Below are positions 16,256 to 23,563 of a DNA stretch of 36,366 nt, piece after piece; the stretch's first letter is position 1; each line of letters begins with the position of its first letter. This DNA comes from Lachnospiraceae bacterium (lineage in GTDB: Bacteria > Bacillota > Clostridia > Lachnospirales > Lachnospiraceae). The notes beneath the pieces were generated by a model. The model saw nothing but the letters and a program-made list of their open reading frames with translations. It did not search any database and was not told where the DNA came from. The position numbers and the translations under genes were made by a program. The stretch is from contig BLMD01000296.1 in NCBI GenBank assembly GCA_011959925.1, forward strand, positions 1-36,366. The letters are read 5' to 3'.

Positions 16256-17794
16256 ATGGGAAAAAAGAAGAATAAAATAGCAGCAGTCAGCGTTCCGGAT
16301 TTATTCGGCAAAGGAATTACCAATGTATATTTACTGGTGATGTTTGGATTATTTCCGGTATTTTATCCGGGCAGTTTAATCGGCATACATACGGTAAAAA
16401 AAGAGTTTTTTACGATATCTGCAGGCGTATATCTGTGTCTGATGCTGATACCGTTTCTGTGTAAAGCAAGTTTTGTCTTCAAGGGCAAGGAGCGTAAAAA
16501 AATTGACCGCAGCGATATCTTTGCGGGCCTGTTTTTGATCGCAGCCCTGGTTTCTACGGGGATCGCATTGAATCAAACGGAAGCGGTTTACGGAAATTCC
16601 ACGGTACAGACAGGTTTGATCGTTATGCTTTTATGCATCGGCAGTTATTTCTTTGTAAAAAATTTCGCCGTGTGGGATAAAGGATTGATCTGGGCAAATC
16701 TTCTGGCGAGTTCGTTTATTTATCTCTGTGGGATTTTTATTGCCTGCAGAACGGATATTTTAAATATGCAGAAAGATATTATAGACGCACAGAAAGCTAT
16801 GTTTGTCAGCCCGCTTGGCAATATCAATTTCAATGTCGCCTATATCAGCCTGGTTCTTCCGGCGGCGGCGGTCATGTTTCTTTTGTGTAAAGAGGTATTT
16901 ACAAAGCGGGTGCTTGCCGCCTATTTGTTTGTCGGGTTTATGGATCTGTTTTGCCTGCGTGTAGACAGCGCCATCGTAATGATCCTGGTTGTGTTTCTGT
17001 TTTTGATTTATTTTTCCTTTGAACAGGAGACGTGGTTTCTGCGGTGTTTGTCCGTAATCGGCCTGTTTTTTGCGGCAAATATCGCCGTATTTATATTATC
17101 TGTTCTGTTAAAAGACCATATGTATCCGTTTAACAGTCTGGGCGCGTTGTTTGTCAGAACCGAGACGGTCGTTTTAGAATTTATTTTCTTATGCATATTC
17201 TTTGTCATGCAGAAGAAAGGGAATTTTACGAAAGAAAGGCTGTGGAAGGGACAGAAGATGTATAAAATTACCATGTTCGTTCTGCTGGGACTTTTCGTTG
17301 TGTTTGTGCTGGCGCTGAATTTCGCTTTTTCGGAACGAGTGGAAGGGACGCTGCTTTCCAATCTGGTTCTAAACGATGCGATGGGCAGCGGAAGAGGGTA
17401 CGTATGGATTCGGACGGGCGGACGTTTTCTGGATCTTCCCTTTTTGAATCAGCTGTTCGGCTGCGGGCTGGGCTGCTTTTATGATTTTATCAACCCGTGG
17501 TATGACGATATGGTTGCAAAATTCGGTGCCGTATTTTACGATCCGCACAATGATTTCCTGCAGGTGCTTGTGACAACGGGAATTGTGGGAGTAGTCGGTT
17601 TTTTCGGAATGATTCTGCATACGATGGCGGCTGCTTTAAAGAAGAGAAAAAATCAGGAGATGTTTCTTGCCGTTTTTATCCTTCTTGCGGCGTATCTGGC
17701 GCAGGGGCTGATCAACAGCTACACGATTTTTTCGACGCCCATACTGTTTATCTTGCTGGGACTTGCAAATTCTTCGATGGGAAATACAGACTGA
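16256..17794 (+). CDS. O-antigen ligase/polymerase-like polytopic membrane protein
   Basis: The 512-residue protein has about twelve hydrophobic helices and a long extracytoplasmic loop in the C-terminal half (about 375-430) containing GSGRGYVWIRTGGRFLDLPFLNQLFGCGLG and DPHNDFLQVLVTTGIVGVVGF. The last pattern (H-N-D/x-x-L-Q-x-L-V-x-T-G-I-x-G) is the hallmark of the WaaL/Wzy O-antigen ligase superfamily. These enzymes join lipid-linked glycans to an acceptor or polymerise them outside the membrane. In a Gram-positive cell the product would be a wall glycan or glycosylated surface protein. The neighbouring Ig-like protein and the glycosyltransferase at the window start are only possible partners. 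The ribosome site (GAGGT) is modest and lies after the terminator-like hairpin. Confidence 0.8.
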   Translation: MGKKKNKIAAVSVPDLFGKGITNVYLLVMFGLFPVFYPGSLIGIHTVKKEFFTISAGVYLCLMLIPFLCKASFVFKGKERKKIDRSDIFAGLFLIAALVSTGIALNQTEAVYGNSTVQTGLIVMLLCIGSYFFVKNFAVWDKGLIWANLLASSFIYLCGIFIACRTDILNMQKDIIDAQKAMFVSPLGNINFNVAYISLVLPAAAVMFLLCKEVFTKRVLAAYLFVGFMDLFCLRVDSAIVMILVVFLFLIYFSFEQETWFLRCLSVIGLFFAANIAVFILSVLLKDHMYPFNSLGALFVRTETVVLEFIFLCIFFVMQKKGNFTKERLWKGQKMYKITMFVLLGLFVVFVLALNFAFSERVEGTLLSNLVLNDAMGSGRGYVWIRTGGRFLDLPFLNQLFGCGLGCFYDFINPWYDDMVAKFGAVFYDPHNDFLQVLVTTGIVGVVGFFGMILHTMAAALKKRKNQEMFLAVFILLAAYLAQGLINSYTIFSTPILFILLGLANSSMGNTD

Positions 17795-17797
17795 CTA

Positions 17798-17826
17798 TTC
17801 ACAATTGCATAATTTTATGTTATTCT
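17798..17826 (+). promoter_or_regulatory. Sigma-A promoter for the hisA-dapF-dapL cluster
   Basis: TTCACA (17798-17803), a 17-base spacer and TATTCT (17821-17826) lie directly after the preceding gene. Transcription would start near 17833. Confidence 0.5.
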
Positions 17827-17831
17827 GATAC

Positions 17832-17869
17832 AAAACGACGGAGTTCTGATAGGTGAGCTTCGTCGTTTT
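17832..17869 (+). terminator. Stem-loop between the ligase-like gene and hisA
   Basis: AAAACGACGGAG (17832-17843) pairs with CTTCGTCGTTTT (17858-17869), with one G-T pair and a 14-base loop. It has the form of a weak terminator for the upstream gene, but it also falls at the extreme 5' end of the predicted hisA transcript, where it could stabilise the mRNA. Only four Ts follow. Confidence 0.5.
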
Positions 17870-17893
17870 ATCAAACAGGAAAGGAAGCAGTTT

Positions 17894-18685
17894 ATGGAAT
17901 TTCGCCCATGTATTGATATTCATAACGGGAAAGTCAAGCAGATTGTCGGGAGCAGTTTAAGGGATGAAGGAAATGCAGCGGTAGAAAATTTTGTTTCCGA
18001 GCAGGATGCGGCATTTTATGCTAAGTTTTACCGAAAAGACAACATCAGGGGCGGACATATCATTCTGCTCAATGCCAGGGACAGCGAATATTATTCCCAA
18101 ACCAAACGGCAGGCGCTTTTGGCGCTGCAGGCATATCCGAACGGCTTTGGAGTCGGCGGAGGGATTACGGAGCAGAATGCGGAGGAATTTTTATCGGCGG
18201 GCGCAAGTCATGTGATCGTAACGTCTTATGTGTTTTCCAATGGAAAAGTGAATTATGAGAATTTAAGAAAACTGACCGCGGCAGTGGGAAAAGAACGTTT
18301 GATTTTAGATTTAAGCTGCCGTAAAAAAGACGGCTGCTACTATGTTGTGACAGACCGGTGGCAGAAGTTTACAAAAGAGAGGATCACGGACACGTTTTTG
18401 GATGAGATGGCGGAATATGCGGATGAATTTCTGATCCATGCGGCGGATGTGGAGGGAAAAGCATCCGGCATAGAAGCAAAGCTGGTGCGCACGCTTGGAA
18501 ACTGGGCAAAGATTCCGATTACGTATGCCGGCGGTATCGGCAGTTTTCAGGATCTGCGTATGTTAAAAGAAATCGGGCGCGGCAGGCTGCATGTGACGAT
18601 CGGAAGCGCATTGGACCTTTTCGGCGGGACTATGCCGTATGAAGACGTGCTGGATTTTGTAAAAAGAAGCAAAGAAGCGGAGTAA
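17894..18685 (+). CDS. hisA: Phosphoribosylformimino-AICAR ribotide isomerase, eukaryotic (HIS6) type
   Basis: The 263-residue TIM-barrel isomerase acts in the fourth step of histidine synthesis, an Amadori rearrangement of ProFAR to PRFAR. It is of the eukaryote-like class rather than the classic bacterial HisA. It has CIDIHNGKVKQIVG at the N-terminus, FGVGGGITEQNAEEFL, SHVIVTSYVFSNGKV, LILDLSCRKKDG, DEFLIHAADVEGKASGIE, YAGGIGS and VTIGSALDLFGG, all closely like yeast His6. Some Firmicutes are known to carry this form. The catalytic Asp of CIDIHNG is present. No other his genes are in the window; dapF follows after 95 bases. GGAAAGGAAG precedes the ATG. Confidence 0.92.
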   Translation: MEFRPCIDIHNGKVKQIVGSSLRDEGNAAVENFVSEQDAAFYAKFYRKDNIRGGHIILLNARDSEYYSQTKRQALLALQAYPNGFGVGGGITEQNAEEFLSAGASHVIVTSYVFSNGKVNYENLRKLTAAVGKERLILDLSCRKKDGCYYVVTDRWQKFTKERITDTFLDEMAEYADEFLIHAADVEGKASGIEAKLVRTLGNWAKIPITYAGGIGSFQDLRMLKEIGRGRLHVTIGSALDLFGGTMPYEDVLDFVKRSKEAE

Positions 18686-18780
18686 CGATACCACACAGGA
18701 CGGCTCCGTACGGCAGAAGGGGACGACGCAGAACTGCGTCTGCGCCTGATAGAACAGGGAACAGATTTTGGAGGGATACA

Positions 18781-19623
18781 ATGAAATTTACGAAGATGCA
18801 TGGAATCGGAAATGATTATATTTATGTCAACTGTCTGGAAGAGACGGTAGAATCTCCGTCTGAACTTGCCAGAAAGGTAAGCGACCGGCATTTTGGGATC
18901 GGAGGCGACGGGCTGATTTTGATCAAATCCTCGCATGTGGCGGATTTTAAAATGGAGATGTACAACGCCGACGGTTCGAGAGGCGAAATGTGCGGGAACG
19001 GGATTCGCTGTGTGGGAAAATATGTATACGACAAAGGGCTGACGGACCGGACGCGGATTTTTGTTGAGACGCTTGGCGGCATCAAGCAGCTGGATCTGAC
19101 CGTAAAGGAAGGAAAAGCGGTTCTGATCCGGGTGGATATGGGAAGTCCGGAGTTTTTACCAAAGAAGATTCCTGTGCACATGGATGGAGAAACAGCCGTG
19201 AATGTTCCGCTTACGGCGGGTCAAAAGGAGTACCGCGTGACCTGTGTGTCGACGGGAAATCCGCACTGCGTGACATTTTTAAAGGAGGATATCGGGCGGC
19301 TCGACCTTAAGGCAATCGGTCCGTTGTTTGAACATCATGCAGCGTTTCCGAATCGGATCAATACGGAGTTTGTCAATGTGATCGATCGAAAAACGCTTCG
19401 TATGCGCGTTTGGGAACGGGGAAGCGGCGAGACGCTGGCATGCGGGACGGGAGCCTGCGCCGTTGCGGCCGCGGCGGTCGTCAACGGGATTTGCGACGAG
19501 GAAGTTCTGGTTCAGCTGCTCGGCGGAGATTTAAAGATTTCCTGGGACAGAAAAGAAAACCGGATGTATATGACGGGAGAAGCGGAAGAGGTTTTTGAAG
19601 GAGAAATTTTTTTGGGCAGGTAA
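18781..19623 (+). CDS. dapF: Diaminopimelate epimerase
   Basis: The 280-residue enzyme interconverts LL- and meso-diaminopimelate for peptidoglycan and lysine. Both catalytic cysteines are visible: Cys71 in GEMCGNGIRC and Cys221 in GSGETLACGTGACA. The N-terminal KMHGIGNDYIYV and the central STGNPHCV also fit, and length is normal. GGAGGG lies upstream of ATG. The dapL gene, which makes its substrate, follows after 78 bases, so the two enzymes of the DAP aminotransferase route are adjacent. A GC-rich inverted repeat (GACGCA/TGCGTC) lies in the gap before dapF. Confidence 0.96.
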   Translation: MKFTKMHGIGNDYIYVNCLEETVESPSELARKVSDRHFGIGGDGLILIKSSHVADFKMEMYNADGSRGEMCGNGIRCVGKYVYDKGLTDRTRIFVETLGGIKQLDLTVKEGKAVLIRVDMGSPEFLPKKIPVHMDGETAVNVPLTAGQKEYRVTCVSTGNPHCVTFLKEDIGRLDLKAIGPLFEHHAAFPNRINTEFVNVIDRKTLRMRVWERGSGETLACGTGACAVAAAAVVNGICDEEVLVQLLGGDLKISWDRKENRMYMTGEAEEVFEGEIFLGR

Positions 19624-19701
19624 CACGGGCACGCTTCTTTGGAGCAGGCTTTTGGGATCATACAATTTATATCATGAGAGAAGAAAAGGAGAAATCAGAA
19701 C

Positions 19702-20916
19702 ATGTTTCAGATTAATGAAAACTACGGAAAATTACCGGGGAGTTATTTATTCAGCACAATAGCAAAAAAAGTATCGGCGTTTACCGAAGCAAATCCGGAT
19801 GCGGAAATTATCCGTTTGGGAATCGGCGATGTGACGCAGCCGCTGGCGCCTGCCATTATTGCGGCGATGCATAAAGCCGTAGATGAAATGGGCAGTGCGT
19901 CTACGTTCCGCGGGTATGCACCGGATCTTGGATATGATTTTTTAAGGAGAGCGATTGCCGAACATGATTACAGGGCAAGAGGATGTGAGATTGCGGAAGA
20001 TGAGATTTTTGTATCGGACGGCGCGAAAAGCGATTCCGCCAACATTCAGGAGATTTTTGCGGCGGATTCCCGTATTGCGGTCTGCGACCCGGTCTATCCG
20101 GTCTATGTGGATTCCAATGTGATGGCGGGGCGGACAGGCACATACGATGCGGAAACGGAACGGTGGAGCGATGTGATCTATATGCCGTGTACGGCGGAAA
20201 ACGGGTTTGTTCCGGAATTTCCGAAAGAGACGCCGGATCTGATTTATCTGTGCCTGCCGAATAATCCTACCGGCACGACGCTGACCAAAGACCAGCTGCA
20301 GGAATGGGTGGATTATACAAACCGGACAGGCGCGGTGATTTTATATGACGGTGCGTATGAAGCGTATATTTCGGAAGCGGATGTGCCGCATTCGATCTAT
20401 GAGTGCAGCGGTGCAAAGACCTGCGCGATCGAGTTAAAGAGTTTTTCCAAAAATGCCGGATTTACAGGCGTCCGTTTGGGTTATACGGTTGTTCCAAAAG
20501 AGCTTTTATGCAACGGCGTATCGCTTCGGGATATGTGGGCAAGGCGGCACGGAACGAAGTTTAACGGCGCTCCTTATATCGTACAGCGCGCCGGAGAAGC
20601 GGTGTATTCTAACGAAGGGAAGGCGCAGTTAAAAGAGCAGGTGGCATATTATATGCGAAACGCTTCTTTGATTAAAGAAGCATTAAAGAACGGCGGATAT
20701 ACCGTATTCGGAGGCGTCAACGCGCCGTATATCTGGTTAAAGACGCCGGATGCGATGACGTCCTGGGAATTTTTTGATTATCTGTTAGAAAAAGCGAATG
20801 TTGTGGGTACGCCTGGTTCGGGATTTGGACCGAGCGGGGAAGGCTATTTCAGGCTGACCGCATTTGGCAGCTATGAAAATACGTTGGCTGCAATCGAGAG
20901 GATCCAACGGTTATAG
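19702..20916 (+). CDS. dapL: LL-diaminopimelate aminotransferase
   Basis: The 404-residue fold-type I PLP aminotransferase converts tetrahydrodipicolinate directly to LL-diaminopimelate with glutamate, bypassing the succinyl or acetyl routes. Family features include [73 protein letters not shown], the PLP lysine Lys250 in [22 protein letters not shown], and the C-terminal [24 protein letters not shown] precedes the ATG. It follows dapF and is followed after nine bases by nfo. Its presence fits Clostridia that use the DapL pathway. Confidence 0.96.
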   Translation: MFQINENYGKLPGSYLFSTIAKKVSAFTEANPDAEIIRLGIGDVTQPLAPAIIAAMHKAVDEMGSASTFRGYAPDLGYDFLRRAIAEHDYRARGCEIAEDEIFVSDGAKSDSANIQEIFAADSRIAVCDPVYPVYVDSNVMAGRTGTYDAETERWSDVIYMPCTAENGFVPEFPKETPDLIYLCLPNNPTGTTLTKDQLQEWVDYTNRTGAVILYDGAYEAYISEADVPHSIYECSGAKTCAIELKSFSKNAGFTGVRLGYTVVPKELLCNGVSLRDMWARRHGTKFNGAPYIVQRAGEAVYSNEGKAQLKEQVAYYMRNASLIKEALKNGGYTVFGGVNAPYIWLKTPDAMTSWEFFDYLLEKANVVGTPGSGFGPSGEGYFRLTAFGSYENTLAAIERIQRL

Positions 20917-20925
20917 GAGGGCGTT

Positions 20926-21762
20926 ATGTTATATATCGGAAGCCATATATCGGCGTCAAAAGGCTATGAAGCAATGGGAAAACAGGCGTTGAAGCTGGGA
21001 GCGAATACGTTTGCGTTTTTTACGAGAAATCCAAGGGGAGGAAAGGCGAAAGAGATCGATCCTGCGGATGTTGAAAAATTTCTTGCGTTAAAAGAAGCGC
21101 ATTCGTTTGGTAAGCTGGTCGCGCATGCGCCGTATACGCTCAATGCCTGCGCCGCCAAAGAAGAGATCCGCAGGTTTGCCAGGGAAGTGATGGCGGACGA
21201 TTTACTGCGGATGGAAGCAACGCCCGGTAATTATTATAATTTTCATCCGGGTTCCCATGTCGGGCAGGGAAGCGAGACCGGCATCGATTTAACGGCGGGG
21301 CTTTTAAACGAGGTATTAAAACCGGAGCAGACGACGGTCGTGCTGCTTGAGACAATGTCGGGCAAAGGCTCGGAGATCGGACGAAATTTTGAAGAATTAA
21401 GAGCCATTTTAGACCGCGTGAAATTAAAAGAGAAAATGGGCGTGTGCTTAGATACCTGTCATGTCTGGGACGGCGGTTATGATATCGTGCATGAGCTGGA
21501 ATCCGTTTTGGATTCGTTTGACGCGGTGATCGGGTTAGAGCATTTAAAGGCAATTCATATGAATGACAGCATGAATCCTTTCGACAGCCACAAAGACCGT
21601 CATGAGAAAATCGGCGAGGGACAGATCGGGCTTCCTGCGATGGAACGCATCATAAACCATCCGAAACTGCAGGGCCTGCCGGTGATTTTAGAGACGCCGA
21701 ATGACGATGCGGGCTGGGCGAAAGAAATTGCCCTGCTCAAGAGCCTGCATCATGCGCAATGA
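20926..21762 (+). CDS. nfo: Deoxyribonuclease IV (endonuclease IV)
   Basis: The 278-residue TIM-barrel enzyme cuts at abasic sites and repairs oxidised 3' ends with a trinuclear zinc centre. All signature regions are present: [56 protein letters not shown] and [28 protein letters not shown] lies upstream of ATG, and only nine bases separate it from dapL, so the genes are translationally close. It is a housekeeping DNA repair gene; the lack of dedicated repair neighbours is usual. Confidence 0.95.
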   Translation: MLYIGSHISASKGYEAMGKQALKLGANTFAFFTRNPRGGKAKEIDPADVEKFLALKEAHSFGKLVAHAPYTLNACAAKEEIRRFAREVMADDLLRMEATPGNYYNFHPGSHVGQGSETGIDLTAGLLNEVLKPEQTTVVLLETMSGKGSEIGRNFEELRAILDRVKLKEKMGVCLDTCHVWDGGYDIVHELESVLDSFDAVIGLEHLKAIHMNDSMNPFDSHKDRHEKIGEGQIGLPAMERIINHPKLQGLPVILETPNDDAGWAKEIALLKSLHHAQ

Positions 21763-21820
21763 CTGCAGTCGTATGCAAAGATGCATCGGCGGCAGGATGT
21801 TTTATGGAAGGAGACGGCAT

Positions 21821-22708
21821 ATGACGATGAAAAAAAGCAGAAGAACAGTATTTTTAGCGATCTGGACGCTGGTATTACTGCTTTGCACAGCAGGCTGTGC
21901 ACAAACGAAAGATTTGGCAGCCCTGACTGCGGACCAGGCGTCTTATACACTGTCCGATGTGCCGGAATACAGCGGGGAACCTTATGTTACGCTCAATGAA
22001 AACCAACCGGATTTTTCCGAAGAGGATCTGACGGAAACATCCTTTGAAGCTTACAGTGAGCAGGATGCGCTGGGCAGATGCCAAAGCGCATGGGCGAATA
22101 TCGGGCAGGATCTGATGCCGACCGGAGAACGAGGAAAAATCGGACACATCAAACCAACCGGATGGCATACGGTAAAATACGATTCGGTCGACGGAAAATA
22201 TCTGTATAACCGCTGCCATTTGATCGGATTTCAGCTTACGGCAGAAAATGCAAACGAGAAGAATCTGATCACGGGGACGCGTTATATGAATGTAGAGGGT
22301 ATGCTTCCGTTTGAAAATATGGTCGCCGATTATATCAAAGAGACGGGTTTTCATGTGCTCTATCGGGTAACGCCGGTATTTGAAGGAGATGATCTTCTGG
22401 CAAAGGGCGTGCAGATGGAAGCATATTCTGTGGAAGATCAGGGCGAGGGCATTTGTTTTCATGTATTTGTCTACAATGTCCAGCCTGGCATTTTCATCGA
22501 TTATGCAACCGGAGAGAGCCGGCGTTCGGATGTGCCAGAGACACAGCAGGAGGCTGCGCAGACTTTGATACGGGGGAATACACGCTCTAAGATTTATCAT
22601 TGTCCCGGACAGGCCGCTTATGAGGAGATGGCGGATTCTAAGAATCTGATTCTATTCTCTTCCGAGGAGGAGGCGATCGAAGCAGGGTACCGGAAAGCGA
22701 AACGGTAG
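21821..22708 (+). CDS. Lipoprotein DNA/RNA non-specific endonuclease with a C-terminal Ada-like tail
   Basis: The 295-residue protein has a lipoprotein signal (MTMKKSRRTVF..., hydrophobic core, lipobox TAGC with Cys26). A NucA/EndA-type non-specific nuclease domain follows (about 60-230). Its core is YNRCHLIGFQLTAENANEKNLITGTRYMNVEGMLPFE, where the His of RCHLIG is the likely general base and the Asn-rich segment binds the metal. The last 45 residues (SKIYHCPGQAAYEEM...NLILFSSEEEAIEAGYRKAKR) resemble the small Ada-like domain often fused to secreted nucleases, but only one Cys remains. ATG 21821 was chosen because GGAG precedes it and the signal peptide starts there. It is probably exported to scavenge or degrade external DNA. 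Confidence 0.87.
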   Translation: MTMKKSRRTVFLAIWTLVLLLCTAGCAQTKDLAALTADQASYTLSDVPEYSGEPYVTLNENQPDFSEEDLTETSFEAYSEQDALGRCQSAWANIGQDLMPTGERGKIGHIKPTGWHTVKYDSVDGKYLYNRCHLIGFQLTAENANEKNLITGTRYMNVEGMLPFENMVADYIKETGFHVLYRVTPVFEGDDLLAKGVQMEAYSVEDQGEGICFHVFVYNVQPGIFIDYATGESRRSDVPETQQEAAQTLIRGNTRSKIYHCPGQAAYEEMADSKNLILFSSEEEAIEAGYRKAKR

Positions 22709-22786
22709 GGAATTTGTAATTTAGAAACTCTTAAAAAGATATTAAAAAAATCAACCGCTATACTTAAAAAAGATTTGCTTGCGATA

Positions 22787-22795
22787 TGATATACT
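22787..22795 (+). promoter_or_regulatory. Extended -10 promoter for the TVP38/DedA-like gene
   Basis: TGA-TATACT is an extended -10 element with no good -35 box. Its leader of about 80 bases contains a 20-base near-perfect palindrome at 22835-22854 (core CTGCCGGCAG). Confidence 0.45.
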
Positions 22796-22883
22796 ATATG
22801 ACAGGAAGTCAATCAAAAAACGTGTCGTCGATGAGCTGCCTGCCGGCAGACAGCGGCGTATTAGAAAATGAAAGAGGTGCAGA

Positions 22884-23447
22884 ATGAATTGGAAGAAAAT
22901 ACTGACGGTTTTGGTTGCCGTATTTTGTTTTCTTATCGTAGGAGTTATCGTAAAAGCATATCTGGACGGAGAATTTGAGTCGGTAGAAACACTGCAGATC
23001 TATATAAAAAGTTTCGGATTATTTGCCCCATTGATTTTGATTGTAATTCAGGCGCTTCAGGTGATCATCCCGATTCTTCCCGGTTTTTTGGGCTGTGCGG
23101 TGGGAGCCGTGCTGTTTGGGAGCGCAGGAGGATTCTGGTGTAATTATATCGGGATATCGGTAGGATCGATCATTGCGTTTTTGCTGGCAAAAAAATACGG
23201 AGTAAAGCTGGTGGAACATTTATTTCCCAAAGAGCAGTATGAAAAATATTCGGGATGGGCGGGAAAAAGCAAGTCCTACATGATCTTTTTATTTTTGGGT
23301 ATGGTACTGCCGTTGTTTCCGGATGATTTTTTCTGTTATTTTTCCGGTTTGACAAAGATGAAGGCGAGAAAATTTGCCGCCATTATCGTGCTCGGAAAGC
23401 CGTGGTGCATTCTGGCATACAGCGTTGCGTTTGCAGCGATTTCGTAA
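22884..23447 (+). CDS. TVP38/TMEM64 (DedA/VTT) family membrane protein
   Basis: The 187-residue membrane protein has the VTT (SNARE-associated, DedA-like) domain. An N-terminal helix (about 7-27) is followed by the re-entrant motif ...QALQVIIPILPGFLGCAVGAVLFGSAGGFWCNYIGISVGSIIAFLLAKKYG. The second half has ...FLFLGMVLPLFPDDFFCYFSGLTKMKARKF, where the Pro-x-x-Pro-Asp-Asp-Phe signature is conserved. Some DedA-family proteins act as undecaprenyl-phosphate or phosphatidylethanolamine flippases; a lipid role here is inferred. AGAGGTG lies before ATG. A terminator follows. Confidence 0.88.
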   Translation: MNWKKILTVLVAVFCFLIVGVIVKAYLDGEFESVETLQIYIKSFGLFAPLILIVIQALQVIIPILPGFLGCAVGAVLFGSAGGFWCNYIGISVGSIIAFLLAKKYGVKLVEHLFPKEQYEKYSGWAGKSKSYMIFLFLGMVLPLFPDDFFCYFSGLTKMKARKFAAIIVLGKPWCILAYSVAFAAIS

Positions 23448-23468
23448 ACGTTGAAGATACAGATGAAG

Positions 23469-23513
23469 CAATGCTGCCGTACTATGTGGATGTAGTGCGG
23501 CAGCATTGTTTTG
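23469..23513 (+). terminator. Terminator after the TVP38/DedA-like gene
   Basis: CAATGCTGCCG (23469-23479) pairs with CGGCAGCATTG (23498-23508), followed by TTTTG. It lies between two convergent genes; the opposite strand lacks a T-run. Confidence 0.75.
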
Positions 23514-23563
23514 TGTCAGCAGAGACGTTCCGCTTTCTAATCGAATACCAATAAGCAGGTCGA

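Noticed and set aside
18703-18752. GC-rich inverted repeat before dapF as a terminator
   Set aside because: The stem closes on a very short loop and no T-run follows, so termination is unlikely.
21875-22600. A 241-codon minus-strand frame opposite the nuclease gene
   Set aside because: The plus-strand gene has clear nuclease motifs, a signal peptide and a ribosome site; the reverse frame has none.
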